In this document: one piece after another, positions 45,226-53,617 of the stretch
How positions within the stretch are numbered: position 1 is the first letter of the stretch
Layout of the letters: every line of letters begins with the position of its first letter
Source of the DNA: Coprococcus sp. OM04-5BH
Lineage (GTDB): Bacteria > Bacillota > Clostridia > Lachnospirales > Lachnospiraceae
Reading direction: 5' to 3'
NCBI RefSeq assembly: GCF_003482105.1
Contig: NZ_QULM01000001.1
Location: 310,001 to 374,000, forward strand
Length of the DNA stretch: 64,000 nucleotides
Notes under the pieces: generated by a model
The model's input: the letters and a program-made list of their open reading frames with translations, nothing else
What the model was told of the DNA's origin: nothing
Databases searched by the model: none
Position numbers and translations under genes: made by a program

Positions 45226-46815
45226 ATGTTTTATTGTAATGTGTGCGGACGGGAGCTGGAGGATAACGAAGATCGATGTCCAGTATGCGGAGCAATGTTT
45301 GCAGGGGTTGACAAGGACAAGCTTCAGACCAAATGGTATGAGGATGACAATTATGAAGATCCCGCACCGGAAAATTATGAATTGGAAGAGGATCCGGAGG
45401 AAGATGTGCCGGTGGAACCTGTTCCGGAGAGAGAGCCGGAGCCATGGGAAGTAGATAAGGATTACTACAAGAAGAAGCCGGATGACGAGAAGACCAGAAA
45501 GAAAAGAAAAAGGATTATCACAGCGGTTACCATAGTACTGGCACTTGCAGCAGTGTCGGGGGCGGGTTATTATGTGCCGAAGATATTAAAGTACAATAAG
45601 GCGTCTGCGGCACTTGACCGCGGAGATATAGATAATGCAGTGAGCATATATACCCAGCTTCATGATTTTAGAAATTCTAAGACCATGGTGGAGGGCGGTG
45701 CATACTATGAGTATGCCGAATCCCTTTACAAGGATGGAGACTATGAGAATGCGGCGGTATATTATGAGAAGGCGGCAAAGTATGATTACAGGGATTCTGC
45801 CAAGATGGCAAGGGAAAGTCACTACAATGAAGCCACAAGGCTTTATGAAAGCGGTAATTATGAGGCTGCCTCATCAGAATTTGAGAATGCCGGAGACATA
45901 AGTGATGCCGGAGAATTTCTGCAGTCCTGTGCATATGAGCAGGGTATTGCAGCATACAAGGAGGAGAGCTTCGAGGAGGCAATAAAATTCTTCACAGAGG
46001 CAGGAGATTATGAAGATTCTGCCGACATGCTGTCCAGATCCTACTATAAGCAGGCAGGTGTATCCTATGCTGATGGGGACCTTAAGACTGCTCATGATGA
46101 TTATATGAAATCTCAATATGGAGATTACCTTGAGAAGGCAGGCATATGTTACCTTGAGTATGCGGGAAGATGTTACAAAAACAGCGAATTTGACGAAGCT
46201 ATCAGGTACTATTCTCAGGTAGATCAGACATATAAGGATACTACGGATCTCCTGGACGCCTGTTATCAGGCTAAGGGAAAGAAGCTTCTTGAGGAAAATG
46301 ATTACAATGGCGCCATAGAGGCATTTGCCCAGGTGAAGAATATAGACGTGACAAGCTACATAAATAATGCAAAGGCTGCGTATGTTGCGGATCATATGAG
46401 TGCAGATGATGAGACTACTCTGTCTTACCTGTGTGACCTGAAATATGCAAGCTACGGAACGGCAGCAGAGGATCTTATGAAGCTTACAGGTTGGAATATA
46501 CAGTCATTTATCAATGGTTCCACAGAGGATTACTCTACCCGTAACAACAGCTGTGTTGTGGGAACGGACGCATATGTACATTCTGTATTCAACGCTGGGG
46601 ACGGCAAGTCCAGTGACATTGTAGAATATATAGTCCATGAGGACGGAAGTAAAAGTAAAGATGTAGTCCCTGACACTGCGGTGAAGACCGGCAGTGCTAC
46701 ATGGGTACTTGTGACAGGTGAAAGTCAGAAGCCGGAGAGGATAACGCTTTATGTAAGGGATAAGAAGACTAACATGCTGCTTGACAAGTATACCTTTGAG
46801 ATAAGGGAGAAATAA
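45226..46815 (+). CDS. Zinc-ribbon membrane protein with TPR-like repeats
   Basis: A 529-residue protein. A zinc ribbon (Cys4, Cys7, Cys18, Cys21) is followed by an acidic linker, a single transmembrane helix (about residues 90-112) and then a run of about ten tetratricopeptide-like helix pairs recognised by recurring YENAAVYYEKAAKYDY-type units (about 125-390). The last 130 residues have beta-rich composition. The ribbon would lie in the cytoplasm and the TPR part outside. No catalytic motif is seen; scaffolding is likely. Its neighbours are the FHA and SEDS genes. Confidence 0.75.
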   Translation: MFYCNVCGRELEDNEDRCPVCGAMFAGVDKDKLQTKWYEDDNYEDPAPENYELEEDPEEDVPVEPVPEREPEPWEVDKDYYKKKPDDEKTRKKRKRIITAVTIVLALAAVSGAGYYVPKILKYNKASAALDRGDIDNAVSIYTQLHDFRNSKTMVEGGAYYEYAESLYKDGDYENAAVYYEKAAKYDYRDSAKMARESHYNEATRLYESGNYEAASSEFENAGDISDAGEFLQSCAYEQGIAAYKEESFEEAIKFFTEAGDYEDSADMLSRSYYKQAGVSYADGDLKTAHDDYMKSQYGDYLEKAGICYLEYAGRCYKNSEFDEAIRYYSQVDQTYKDTTDLLDACYQAKGKKLLEENDYNGAIEAFAQVKNIDVTSYINNAKAAYVADHMSADDETTLSYLCDLKYASYGTAAEDLMKLTGWNIQSFINGSTEDYSTRNNSCVVGTDAYVHSVFNAGDGKSSDIVEYIVHEDGSKSKDVVPDTAVKTGSATWVLVTGESQKPERITLYVRDKKTNMLLDKYTFEIREK

Positions 46816-46818
46816 ATT

Positions 46819-47118
46819 ATGGTAAATCGTGTGGATTTGCTGGCATTTGAGTTTTACAAGAAAAAGCCCTTTAAGGGCAGTGATACAGGTGCCAGATATA
46901 TGGTGACAAAGGAGGAAGTAGTTTCCGGAGTCGCAGAAGACGGAACTGAAGAGAAGAAAACAGTGCTGGCATGCTATATGTGGCCGGAACCCTTTTGTTT
47001 TGAAGCAACTGCCGATGAGGTGAAGATCAGAGGAGAGTTCCCATTTTCAGAGGAAGGGCTTGGGCAGGCAGTAGATTATATAAATAAACACCATGACGAG
47101 GTTGCACATGAAGACTAA
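46819..47118 (+). CDS. Small soluble protein of unknown function
   Basis: A 99-residue acidic protein beginning 3 bp after the preceding stop codon, with no SD other than sequence in the end of that gene. The only recognisable traits are a cluster of aromatic residues (CYMWPEPFCFEA) and a helical C-terminus. It overlaps the next start by 11 bases, so translation is probably coupled. No family is recognised. Confidence 0.6.
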   Translation: MVNRVDLLAFEFYKKKPFKGSDTGARYMVTKEEVVSGVAEDGTEEKKTVLACYMWPEPFCFEATADEVKIRGEFPFSEEGLGQAVDYINKHHDEVAHED

Positions 47119-48466
47119 TAAATCCCAAAAAGTGATCATTTCTATATTAGCAGTGCTGATAGTGGCAGCAGGGATATTCGTAGGTGTTTTGGTGTATATA
47201 AGGAATATTCCGCAGCTTAAGATATGGAATGCATTTAAGAATACAATGCTTACGGCGGAGGAATCGCAGGCAGAGGCAAAATACGGCGGCTATGATATGA
47301 TTAAGGGTATCATAGGCGGAAATTACAAAATATCAGTTGAAGCAGACAATTTAAGTACCGGCATAATCAGAGACAAGGACAGGCATGAGTTTATGCTCCA
47401 GACTTCGGGAGCAATCTTAAACCATGATATAGATGTGGATATCTATGCGGACAAGGATACTTCCCTTGTGGGCTATAAGGGTAATTATCTTCAGTTTGAT
47501 TATACGGGGGCATTTAAAGAGAATCTTCCATCAACTGCATTTGCCACTGTACTCAAGCTTACTGCAGGTGTAAGTAAGGATGAAATAAAAGCATTTGCAG
47601 GATTTTATCAGTCTTTTATGGAGGTATTGACTGCCACTTCGGATGAAACAAATGACATGTCGGAGCTTTATAAGGAGATAGCGGAGGCAGTACTTGACAT
47701 GGAGGCCGAGAGGGAAGGGAAAGAGAGCTTCTCTGTGAATGGCAGGGATGAGAAATGTACAGTATACAGGATCACCATTAAGCAGGAAAAGCTTATGGAT
47801 TATATAGACAGAGCACATAATATGATCGTGTCGGCGGGACCTGACGTGCTGGCAAAGGTTGAGGAGGCTACAGGATTCTCTGTTGATATTATGTATAACA
47901 GGATAAAGACTATAGTTAATGAGACCGGAGATTTCACCCTGAGATTTGCAGTTACAAAGTATGACGAGCTGGTGTGCGTATATGCGAACGGCATATCAAA
48001 GGATAATATAGGTTTTAAGCTGAGTTTCCTTGGAGGAGATTACCTGTGTGATAAAATCTGCTATGAGCAGAGTGATGATAAGGGCAATAGCATAAAGCTG
48101 GTTAAGGATGATATATCGGAAGATGAGGTCATTGGAACAGAATATACTCTCACTAACGTGAAGGATGGAAGTGAGACTGTTAGAACTCTGAAATATGAAT
48201 TCAGGGATGAAGTACTGTCCGTAAGTGTAGACAATGGGCAGGAAGATGGCAGCTATGACATGAAGATCGACAGCTATGACAAGGGAAAATATATTAAAGT
48301 AACTTATCAGGGAGCAATCTGTGGATACGAGAATCCGGTGTTTTATGTGGGCACTGTGGTGGATAAGATCAATAAGCCCCAGGGAAATGTATTGGATGTG
48401 TTGGAGGCAGGCGTCATAGACACGGGAAAATTCATAAAGGATTCACTTCCAAACTTGTTTAATTAA
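47108..48466 (+). CDS. Membrane-anchored extracytoplasmic protein of unknown function
   Basis: From the ATG at 47108 (GAGG six bases upstream) the protein has 452 residues: a basic N-terminus, one transmembrane helix (about 8-30), then a large domain of alternating beta-rich sequence (KISVEADNLSTG, DIDVDIYADKDTSLVG) resembling lipoprotein-like sensor or carrier folds. I do not recognise the family. The frame extends five codons upstream to 47093 but there is no SD for that start. It lies between the FHA/TPR pair and the SEDS gene. Confidence 0.65.
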   Translation: MKTNKSQKVIISILAVLIVAAGIFVGVLVYIRNIPQLKIWNAFKNTMLTAEESQAEAKYGGYDMIKGIIGGNYKISVEADNLSTGIIRDKDRHEFMLQTSGAILNHDIDVDIYADKDTSLVGYKGNYLQFDYTGAFKENLPSTAFATVLKLTAGVSKDEIKAFAGFYQSFMEVLTATSDETNDMSELYKEIAEAVLDMEAEREGKESFSVNGRDEKCTVYRITIKQEKLMDYIDRAHNMIVSAGPDVLAKVEEATGFSVDIMYNRIKTIVNETGDFTLRFAVTKYDELVCVYANGISKDNIGFKLSFLGGDYLCDKICYEQSDDKGNSIKLVKDDISEDEVIGTEYTLTNVKDGSETVRTLKYEFRDEVLSVSVDNGQEDGSYDMKIDSYDKGKYIKVTYQGAICGYENPVFYVGTVVDKINKPQGNVLDVLEAGVIDTGKFIKDSLPNLFN

Positions 48467-48485
48467 TATGTAGTGGAGATATATT

Positions 48486-49760
48486 GTGAAGACAGACAAT
48501 AACAGAACAGACAGTAAGAAAATAAAAAGAGGACAGGACAAGTCGGAGGAAGTAGAGTATATATATACTCCTGCTGTGGAGATCAGGCTGATAGTCGGAA
48601 TGTTATTTCTTATGGCATTTGGACTGATTATGATCTTTTCGGCGTCAAGCTACAGCTGCTCTATAAGTGCGGCTACTAATTATGATTCTGCCTTTTATTT
48701 TAAGAAGCAGTTGAGAGCTATAGTGATAGGTATCGTAGCCTTGGTGGTAGCGGTTCTGGTAGCCAGATTTTACATTAAGAAGAATAACAGAAAGCTTATA
48801 TTCATTACGGCTATAGCCAGTTATATAGCTTCTATAGGCTGTATTTTTCTTCTGAAGCTTCCGGGTATTGCAATTAATGCCAAGGGTGCCACAAGATGGA
48901 TCACAATCGGACCTCTTCAGTTTCAGGTTGCTGATGTGGTTAAAGTTCTTATGATTTTGTTTATGGCAGGATATGTGAATACATACCAGAAGAGAATGAA
49001 TAACAGGGTAATTATATTTGTACTGTGGTTGGCGGTGTCTGTACAGGCGATTCTGGTATTGGCGATTTCATCAAATCTCAGTACCGCTATTATACTTATG
49101 CTCATGGTATTTACCCTGACATTTATAATGAGTGGTGACACGAAGTTCCACATGTATTTTCTGGTGACGATAATAGTTGTAGTGACTATAGCACTGGTAT
49201 ATCTTTCTCATCATCTTCCGGCACAGGAGGATGTGGGAAAATACCCATATCAGATGGCAAGAATATTTGCATGGCTTGATCCTAAGAAGTATGAGGCAGA
49301 TGGTGGATACCAGCCTTTGCAGGCAATGTATGCCATAGGAAGTGCCGGTGTATTCGGTAAAGGTCTCGGCAAGGGAACCCAGAAGCTGGTGAATATACCT
49401 GAGGCCCAGAATGACATGATCTTCTCTATCATATGTGAGGAGTTAGGTATTGTTGGTGCTATATTGATGTTCATGATGTATGCTTATATGCTGTATCAGA
49501 TGTTCATAGTCGTAAAGGAATCAAGAAATCTCTACGGCAGCATACTTACCATAGGTGTAATGTTAAATATTATCTATCAGATAATTGTAAATGTGTGTGT
49601 GGCAGTAAATCTTCTGCCTAATACAGGTGTTTCACTGCCATTTATAAGCTATGGTGGTTCGGCCATCCTCTTCACCATGATGGAGGTTGGTATTGTTCTT
49701 GGTATCCGGTTACAGCAGACAAAGCTTGGATACACCAGAAGAATCGCAGCAAAAAGGTAA
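48486..49760 (+). CDS. SEDS-family peptidoglycan glycosyltransferase (FtsW/RodA/SpoVE)
   Basis: Polytopic membrane enzyme that polymerises lipid II; usually works with a class B penicillin-binding protein that cross-links. The 424-residue protein has about ten hydrophobic helices and the SEDS signatures GATRWITIGPLQFQ near residue 135, EAQNDMIFSIICEELG near 308 (its Asp corresponds to the catalytic Asp of RodA) and PNTGVSLPFISYGGS near 378. The start is GTG with TGGAG seven bases upstream. There is no class B PBP in the window; the next gene is an L,D-transpeptidase. Division versus elongation role cannot be decided. Confidence 0.93.
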   Translation: MKTDNNRTDSKKIKRGQDKSEEVEYIYTPAVEIRLIVGMLFLMAFGLIMIFSASSYSCSISAATNYDSAFYFKKQLRAIVIGIVALVVAVLVARFYIKKNNRKLIFITAIASYIASIGCIFLLKLPGIAINAKGATRWITIGPLQFQVADVVKVLMILFMAGYVNTYQKRMNNRVIIFVLWLAVSVQAILVLAISSNLSTAIILMLMVFTLTFIMSGDTKFHMYFLVTIIVVVTIALVYLSHHLPAQEDVGKYPYQMARIFAWLDPKKYEADGGYQPLQAMYAIGSAGVFGKGLGKGTQKLVNIPEAQNDMIFSIICEELGIVGAILMFMMYAYMLYQMFIVVKESRNLYGSILTIGVMLNIIYQIIVNVCVAVNLLPNTGVSLPFISYGGSAILFTMMEVGIVLGIRLQQTKLGYTRRIAAKR

Positions 49761-49807
49761 ACGATAGTATGTATAGAAGTTTTTTCAAAATAAAAGGGGG
49801 AAAGCAT

Positions 49808-51766
49808 ATGAAGAAAAACTTAGTGAAGATTGCCATTACGGCAGGAATTGTGTGGGCAGGAATAGCCGCAACACCACAGGTACAGAGAGTTTCGGCAGCA
49901 GAGTATCTGAGCGGAGCCCAGGCTCCTGCAGTATATTCCATACAGTATAGTGCAGAAGTGGAAGATCCTGTAGGCGAGGTTAAGAATGGATTTGTAGAGG
50001 AAGACGGCGGAACCAGATATTATGTGGAAGGTGTGGCAGTAAAGGGAGTAAGAGTAATAGATGATGCCAAATACTTTTTTGATTACAGCAGTGGATTTAT
50101 GACCAGAAATTCATTTGCAGTTATAGGAAACAGCAGATATTATTTCGGCGATGACGGTAAGATATACGGATGCGGATTGTACGAGATAGATGGAGAGTAT
50201 TATTTCATGCAGGGGAATTGTTCAGTATTCAATAAGGGCTGGAAATCCATATCAGGCAGTAAATATTATTTCGGCGGTGACGGTAAGGCATACAGAGGCC
50301 TTATTGACACAAGGAATAATTATAAGTATTGCTTCGATGATGAAGGAAGACTCCAGACAGATTGTGTGTACAGATCAGGTAATCTGGTATTCTATGCAGA
50401 CAGTAACGGCAGGACTATCTGTGGTGTGAGAAAGACCACAGATGGTATATATCATTTCAATTATTCGGGAAAAATAACTATATCAAGATGGGTAACCGAG
50501 AATGGCAAGAAGTATTATTTCGGCAGAGACGGCAAGGCATACACAGGTCTTATAAGTACAGCCAACAGATATAAGTATGTATTTGACGAGAATGGTGTAT
50601 TGCAGGTAAATAAATTATTTACCATAAGAGATATGACGGTCTATGCAGATGAGAACGGACGTACAGTTTCCGGTGTCAGAAAGATTGGCGGCAGCATATA
50701 CTGCTTCTCAACTGCGGGAAAGATGATCAAAAATGCATGGCAGACAGTTGGCGGCAAGACATATTTCTTAGGCAGCGACGGTAAGGCATACACAGGAGCC
50801 AGGAAGGTAAAGGGCTCAGCAAATTACTTCTATTTCGGAGACCAGGGTTACCTTACCAGCGGATTTGTACATATCGGCGCATATTATTACAGGTTTAAAG
50901 ACAACGGAAGACCATATTCAGGTCTGTACACATCAGCGGATGGAAACAAATATTATTACAGGGCAAATGGTTCTCTGGTAAAGGGCGCTTACAAGCTTAA
51001 CGGAACTATATATCTGTTCTGCGGACCAAGCGGTGCTCTTATAAAGAAGGAAGGCTGGGTAAATTACAGCGGCAAGACATATTATGCCAAGAGTAACGGT
51101 GAGGCTACCATCGGCTACAAGAAGCTTGCGAATTACTACTACTATTTCAGCAGTGACGGACACAGACTCCAGAATACATGGGCTTATGCAAATGGCTACA
51201 AGTTCTACTTCGGATCTGACGGTAAGAGAGCAGAGGATGTGTCAAGCAAAATGCCTGCAGGAACAACCTATGTGATCAAGGTATATAAGGGTTCAAATAC
51301 TGTTACCGCATATGCCAAGGACGGATCAAAGGGATATATAATCCCCGTAAGGACTATGATATGTTCAACAGGAAATGATACTCCGACAGGAGAATTCCAT
51401 ACACCTAATAAGTTCAGGTGGCTTGAGCTTATGGGACCATGCTGGGGACAGTGGGATACACAGATCATGGGTAATTACCTGTTCCACTCAGTATATTATC
51501 TTTCAAAGAATGACAACAATACACTTAGTGTAAGTGCTTACAATAAGCTTGGAACAACCTGTTCACACGGATGTATAAGACTTACATCAGGTGACGCCAA
51601 GTGGATATATGATAACTGTGTACTGGGAACTACAGTTATCATCACAGCAAAGGCAGAGAAGGGTCCATTTGACAAGCCTAAGGCATACAAGCTTGCGTCA
51701 TGGCATACATGGGATCCTACAGACCCTAACATGTACTACAAGTGCAAGCAGAGAGGCTGCCACTAA
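49808..51766 (+). CDS. Secreted L,D-transpeptidase with about 20 cell-wall-binding repeats
   Basis: A 652-residue secreted enzyme. A Sec signal peptide (1-31, ending VSA-AE) is followed by about 20 repeats of the choline/glucan-binding type (KYYFGxDGKAY), arranged partly as ~80-residue super-repeats, then a YkuD domain (about 495-625) with the catalytic motif SHGCIRL, Cys at about residue 589. It would form 3-3 cross-links or attach proteins to the wall. AGGGGGAAAG selects the ATG at 49808 over the one at 49769. Its place directly after a SEDS gene is unusual. Confidence 0.93.
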   Translation: MKKNLVKIAITAGIVWAGIAATPQVQRVSAAEYLSGAQAPAVYSIQYSAEVEDPVGEVKNGFVEEDGGTRYYVEGVAVKGVRVIDDAKYFFDYSSGFMTRNSFAVIGNSRYYFGDDGKIYGCGLYEIDGEYYFMQGNCSVFNKGWKSISGSKYYFGGDGKAYRGLIDTRNNYKYCFDDEGRLQTDCVYRSGNLVFYADSNGRTICGVRKTTDGIYHFNYSGKITISRWVTENGKKYYFGRDGKAYTGLISTANRYKYVFDENGVLQVNKLFTIRDMTVYADENGRTVSGVRKIGGSIYCFSTAGKMIKNAWQTVGGKTYFLGSDGKAYTGARKVKGSANYFYFGDQGYLTSGFVHIGAYYYRFKDNGRPYSGLYTSADGNKYYYRANGSLVKGAYKLNGTIYLFCGPSGALIKKEGWVNYSGKTYYAKSNGEATIGYKKLANYYYYFSSDGHRLQNTWAYANGYKFYFGSDGKRAEDVSSKMPAGTTYVIKVYKGSNTVTAYAKDGSKGYIIPVRTMICSTGNDTPTGEFHTPNKFRWLELMGPCWGQWDTQIMGNYLFHSVYYLSKNDNNTLSVSAYNKLGTTCSHGCIRLTSGDAKWIYDNCVLGTTVIITAKAEKGPFDKPKAYKLASWHTWDPTDPNMYYKCKQRGCH

Positions 51767-51792
51767 TCACAAAAGAGAGGATGATATTCCTT

Positions 51793-52620
51793 ATGAAGAG
51801 AACAGTTAAAGTTATATTGCTGGTGTTCATGGTACTTTCCATATGTGCAGGATGCGGCAGCAAAAAAAAGGAAGCTCCTGATGACATAAACGGTACAGTG
51901 GAATCACCGGACAGTTTCATAAAACTTGGAATGTATATAGACGCAGAAGGTCCGGAGGTGTCCAATTGCGTATACAGCATATCAAAAGACGAGATCGCAG
52001 AGGTGTCATTTGTATATAATGGTCTCCAGTGCGTATTTCGTGCGTCTACTGTGTATTCTGAATTTGACCTGGCAGCGGTGGACAACACCATGACAGGGGA
52101 CATGCTGTCTACCATGATAAACGGAAACACTGCCACATACTACACTCTTCAGCCGGGAAGAGTGGTGTTCTTCTCAGACAGCAAGGTTAATTATTCTCTG
52201 TACACTTACGTTACCACCACAGACGCAGTTTTAAACGATATAATAAACTGTCTTACATTCGAGAACCATTACAACGAGAGACCGGATGTTAAGAAGCAGA
52301 CTGACGAGGACGCTTATGCCTATGCTGAGAAGATAATGAAGGTCATAAAGGATGAGGATGTTGATACGCTGTCCACCATGATAAATTATCCGGAGCAGCT
52401 TGGAAGCGGACAGTCCATAAGCAATGAGGAAGAACTGTTTAAGGTGCCTAAGGAGGAGCTGTTCACAGAGTATCTTAAGGGTGCCATGAATCAGGAATCC
52501 CTGGATAATCTGAGAAAGACAGATGACGGTAGTGAGTACATAATGGGTACAAATTACCGTAATGTGCATTTCAGAAAGAACAGCAAGGGTGAGTACAAGA
52601 TCACAAGGATAAATAATTAA
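51793..52620 (+). CDS. Lipoprotein of unknown function
   Basis: From the ATG at 51793 the protein has 275 residues: a signal peptide with lipobox CAGC (modified Cys near 21), a beta-rich domain and a helical C-terminal domain with acidic residues. No motif suggests an enzyme. It ends the wall cluster and is followed by a very strong terminator. An earlier in-frame ATG at 51742 lies within the end of the transpeptidase gene and is rejected. Confidence 0.75.
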   Translation: MKRTVKVILLVFMVLSICAGCGSKKKEAPDDINGTVESPDSFIKLGMYIDAEGPEVSNCVYSISKDEIAEVSFVYNGLQCVFRASTVYSEFDLAAVDNTMTGDMLSTMINGNTATYYTLQPGRVVFFSDSKVNYSLYTYVTTTDAVLNDIINCLTFENHYNERPDVKKQTDEDAYAYAEKIMKVIKDEDVDTLSTMINYPEQLGSGQSISNEEELFKVPKEELFTEYLKGAMNQESLDNLRKTDDGSEYIMGTNYRNVHFRKNSKGEYKITRINN

Positions 52621-52668
52621 ATACAATCAGATACATCTGGATATACGGATATATCTGAACAGTCAGTG

Positions 52669-52743
52669 AAAAAGACCTTTAGTATCATATATGTGACCGG
52701 GCTCCGGCATATATACAGATAATGATATTAAGGGTCTTTTTTT
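52669..52743 (+). terminator. Strong nested terminator closing the wall cluster
   Basis: AAAAAGACC / GGTCTTTTT outer stem with nested AGTATCAT / ATGATATT and ATATG..CCGG / CCGG.CATAT stems forms a ~70-nt rod that ends in T7. An A-rich left arm could also make it act on the opposite strand. Confidence 0.85.
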
Positions 52744-52900
52744 GTAATATGCCGTCAAGAGGGAGCTGCCGGTTTCATAAAATCAGAGTATCAGACATAT
52801 TTCCCATAAATCCTCCTGTGGTTGTCGAAATCTTTGGAGTGAATATCATTGAGACACCACCTGGGCTTGTATAAAATCCTAAGTAGGAGGTGCCCGGAAA

Positions 52901-53518
52901 ATGGAAAATATTGAAGGAAATGTATATCTTATAAAGGAAGCAGCGAAGCTTGTTGAGGTTGAAGCACATGTTCTCAGATACTGGGAGGAGGAGCTGGGAC
53001 TTAAGATAAAGAGAAATGAAATGGGTCACAGATATTATGATGATACGGACATAAAGGTGCTTAAGAGGGTAAAGGAATTAAAGGAACGGGGGATACAGCT
53101 AAAGGCAATAAAGCAGTTAGTGAAAAATGCAGAACAGAACGGAGAACTTGGACCGGTAAATGGGGATATAGAGATATCAGAGGAAAGAGAGCACAATCCC
53201 CAGAGGGTCGTTGATTTCAAATACATACAGTTCCAGGATATGATGAACAAGATTGTGTCTAAGGCAATAAAGGAGAATGCAGATACGTTTGCCCAGTCTC
53301 TTGGAAAGGAAACCTCAAGGGAGACCATAGAGGGAATAGTTGAACACCTTGAGGAGCTCCAGAGGAAGCAGGATCAGAGGGATGAACAGAGATACAGGAA
53401 GCTGGACGGTGTTTTAAGGGAACTGTCTCAGGCGAGAACTGAGGCTGCATGTACCGTCCCAACCAGGAAAAAGGGTTTATTTGGCAGGAAGAAAGGGTAC
53501 AAAAGATATAAAAACTAA
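52901..53518 (+). CDS. MerR-family transcriptional regulator
   Basis: A 205-residue DNA-binding protein. The N-terminal winged helix (5-72) has LIKEAAKLVEVEAHVLRYWEEELG and GHRYYDDTDIKVLKRVKEL, the MerR recognition region. The middle is a coiled coil rather than a known small-molecule domain, and the C-terminus is Lys/Arg-rich. TAGGAGGTG precedes the start. A promoter-like TTGAGA-17-TAAAAT lies just upstream. Signal and targets are unknown. Confidence 0.88.
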   Translation: MENIEGNVYLIKEAAKLVEVEAHVLRYWEEELGLKIKRNEMGHRYYDDTDIKVLKRVKELKERGIQLKAIKQLVKNAEQNGELGPVNGDIEISEEREHNPQRVVDFKYIQFQDMMNKIVSKAIKENADTFAQSLGKETSRETIEGIVEHLEELQRKQDQRDEQRYRKLDGVLRELSQARTEAACTVPTRKKGLFGRKKGYKRYKN

Positions 53519-53533
53519 TTTATGAAAACTTCA

Positions 53534-53562
53534 TACATTGCACATAACAGGTGTGGTATAAT
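53534..53562 (+). promoter_or_regulatory. Promoter of the two-component operon
   Basis: Extended -10 TGGTATAAT (TATAAT at 53557-53562) with a weak TACATT -35 at 17 bp. Transcription would begin about 53569, downstream of the earliest ATG, which helps fix the kinase start at 53618. Confidence 0.7.
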
Positions 53563-53617
53563 GAACACTGTAAAATTACAGCATGGCGTGTCGTGCAGAT
53601 ATACAGGAACGTGGAAT

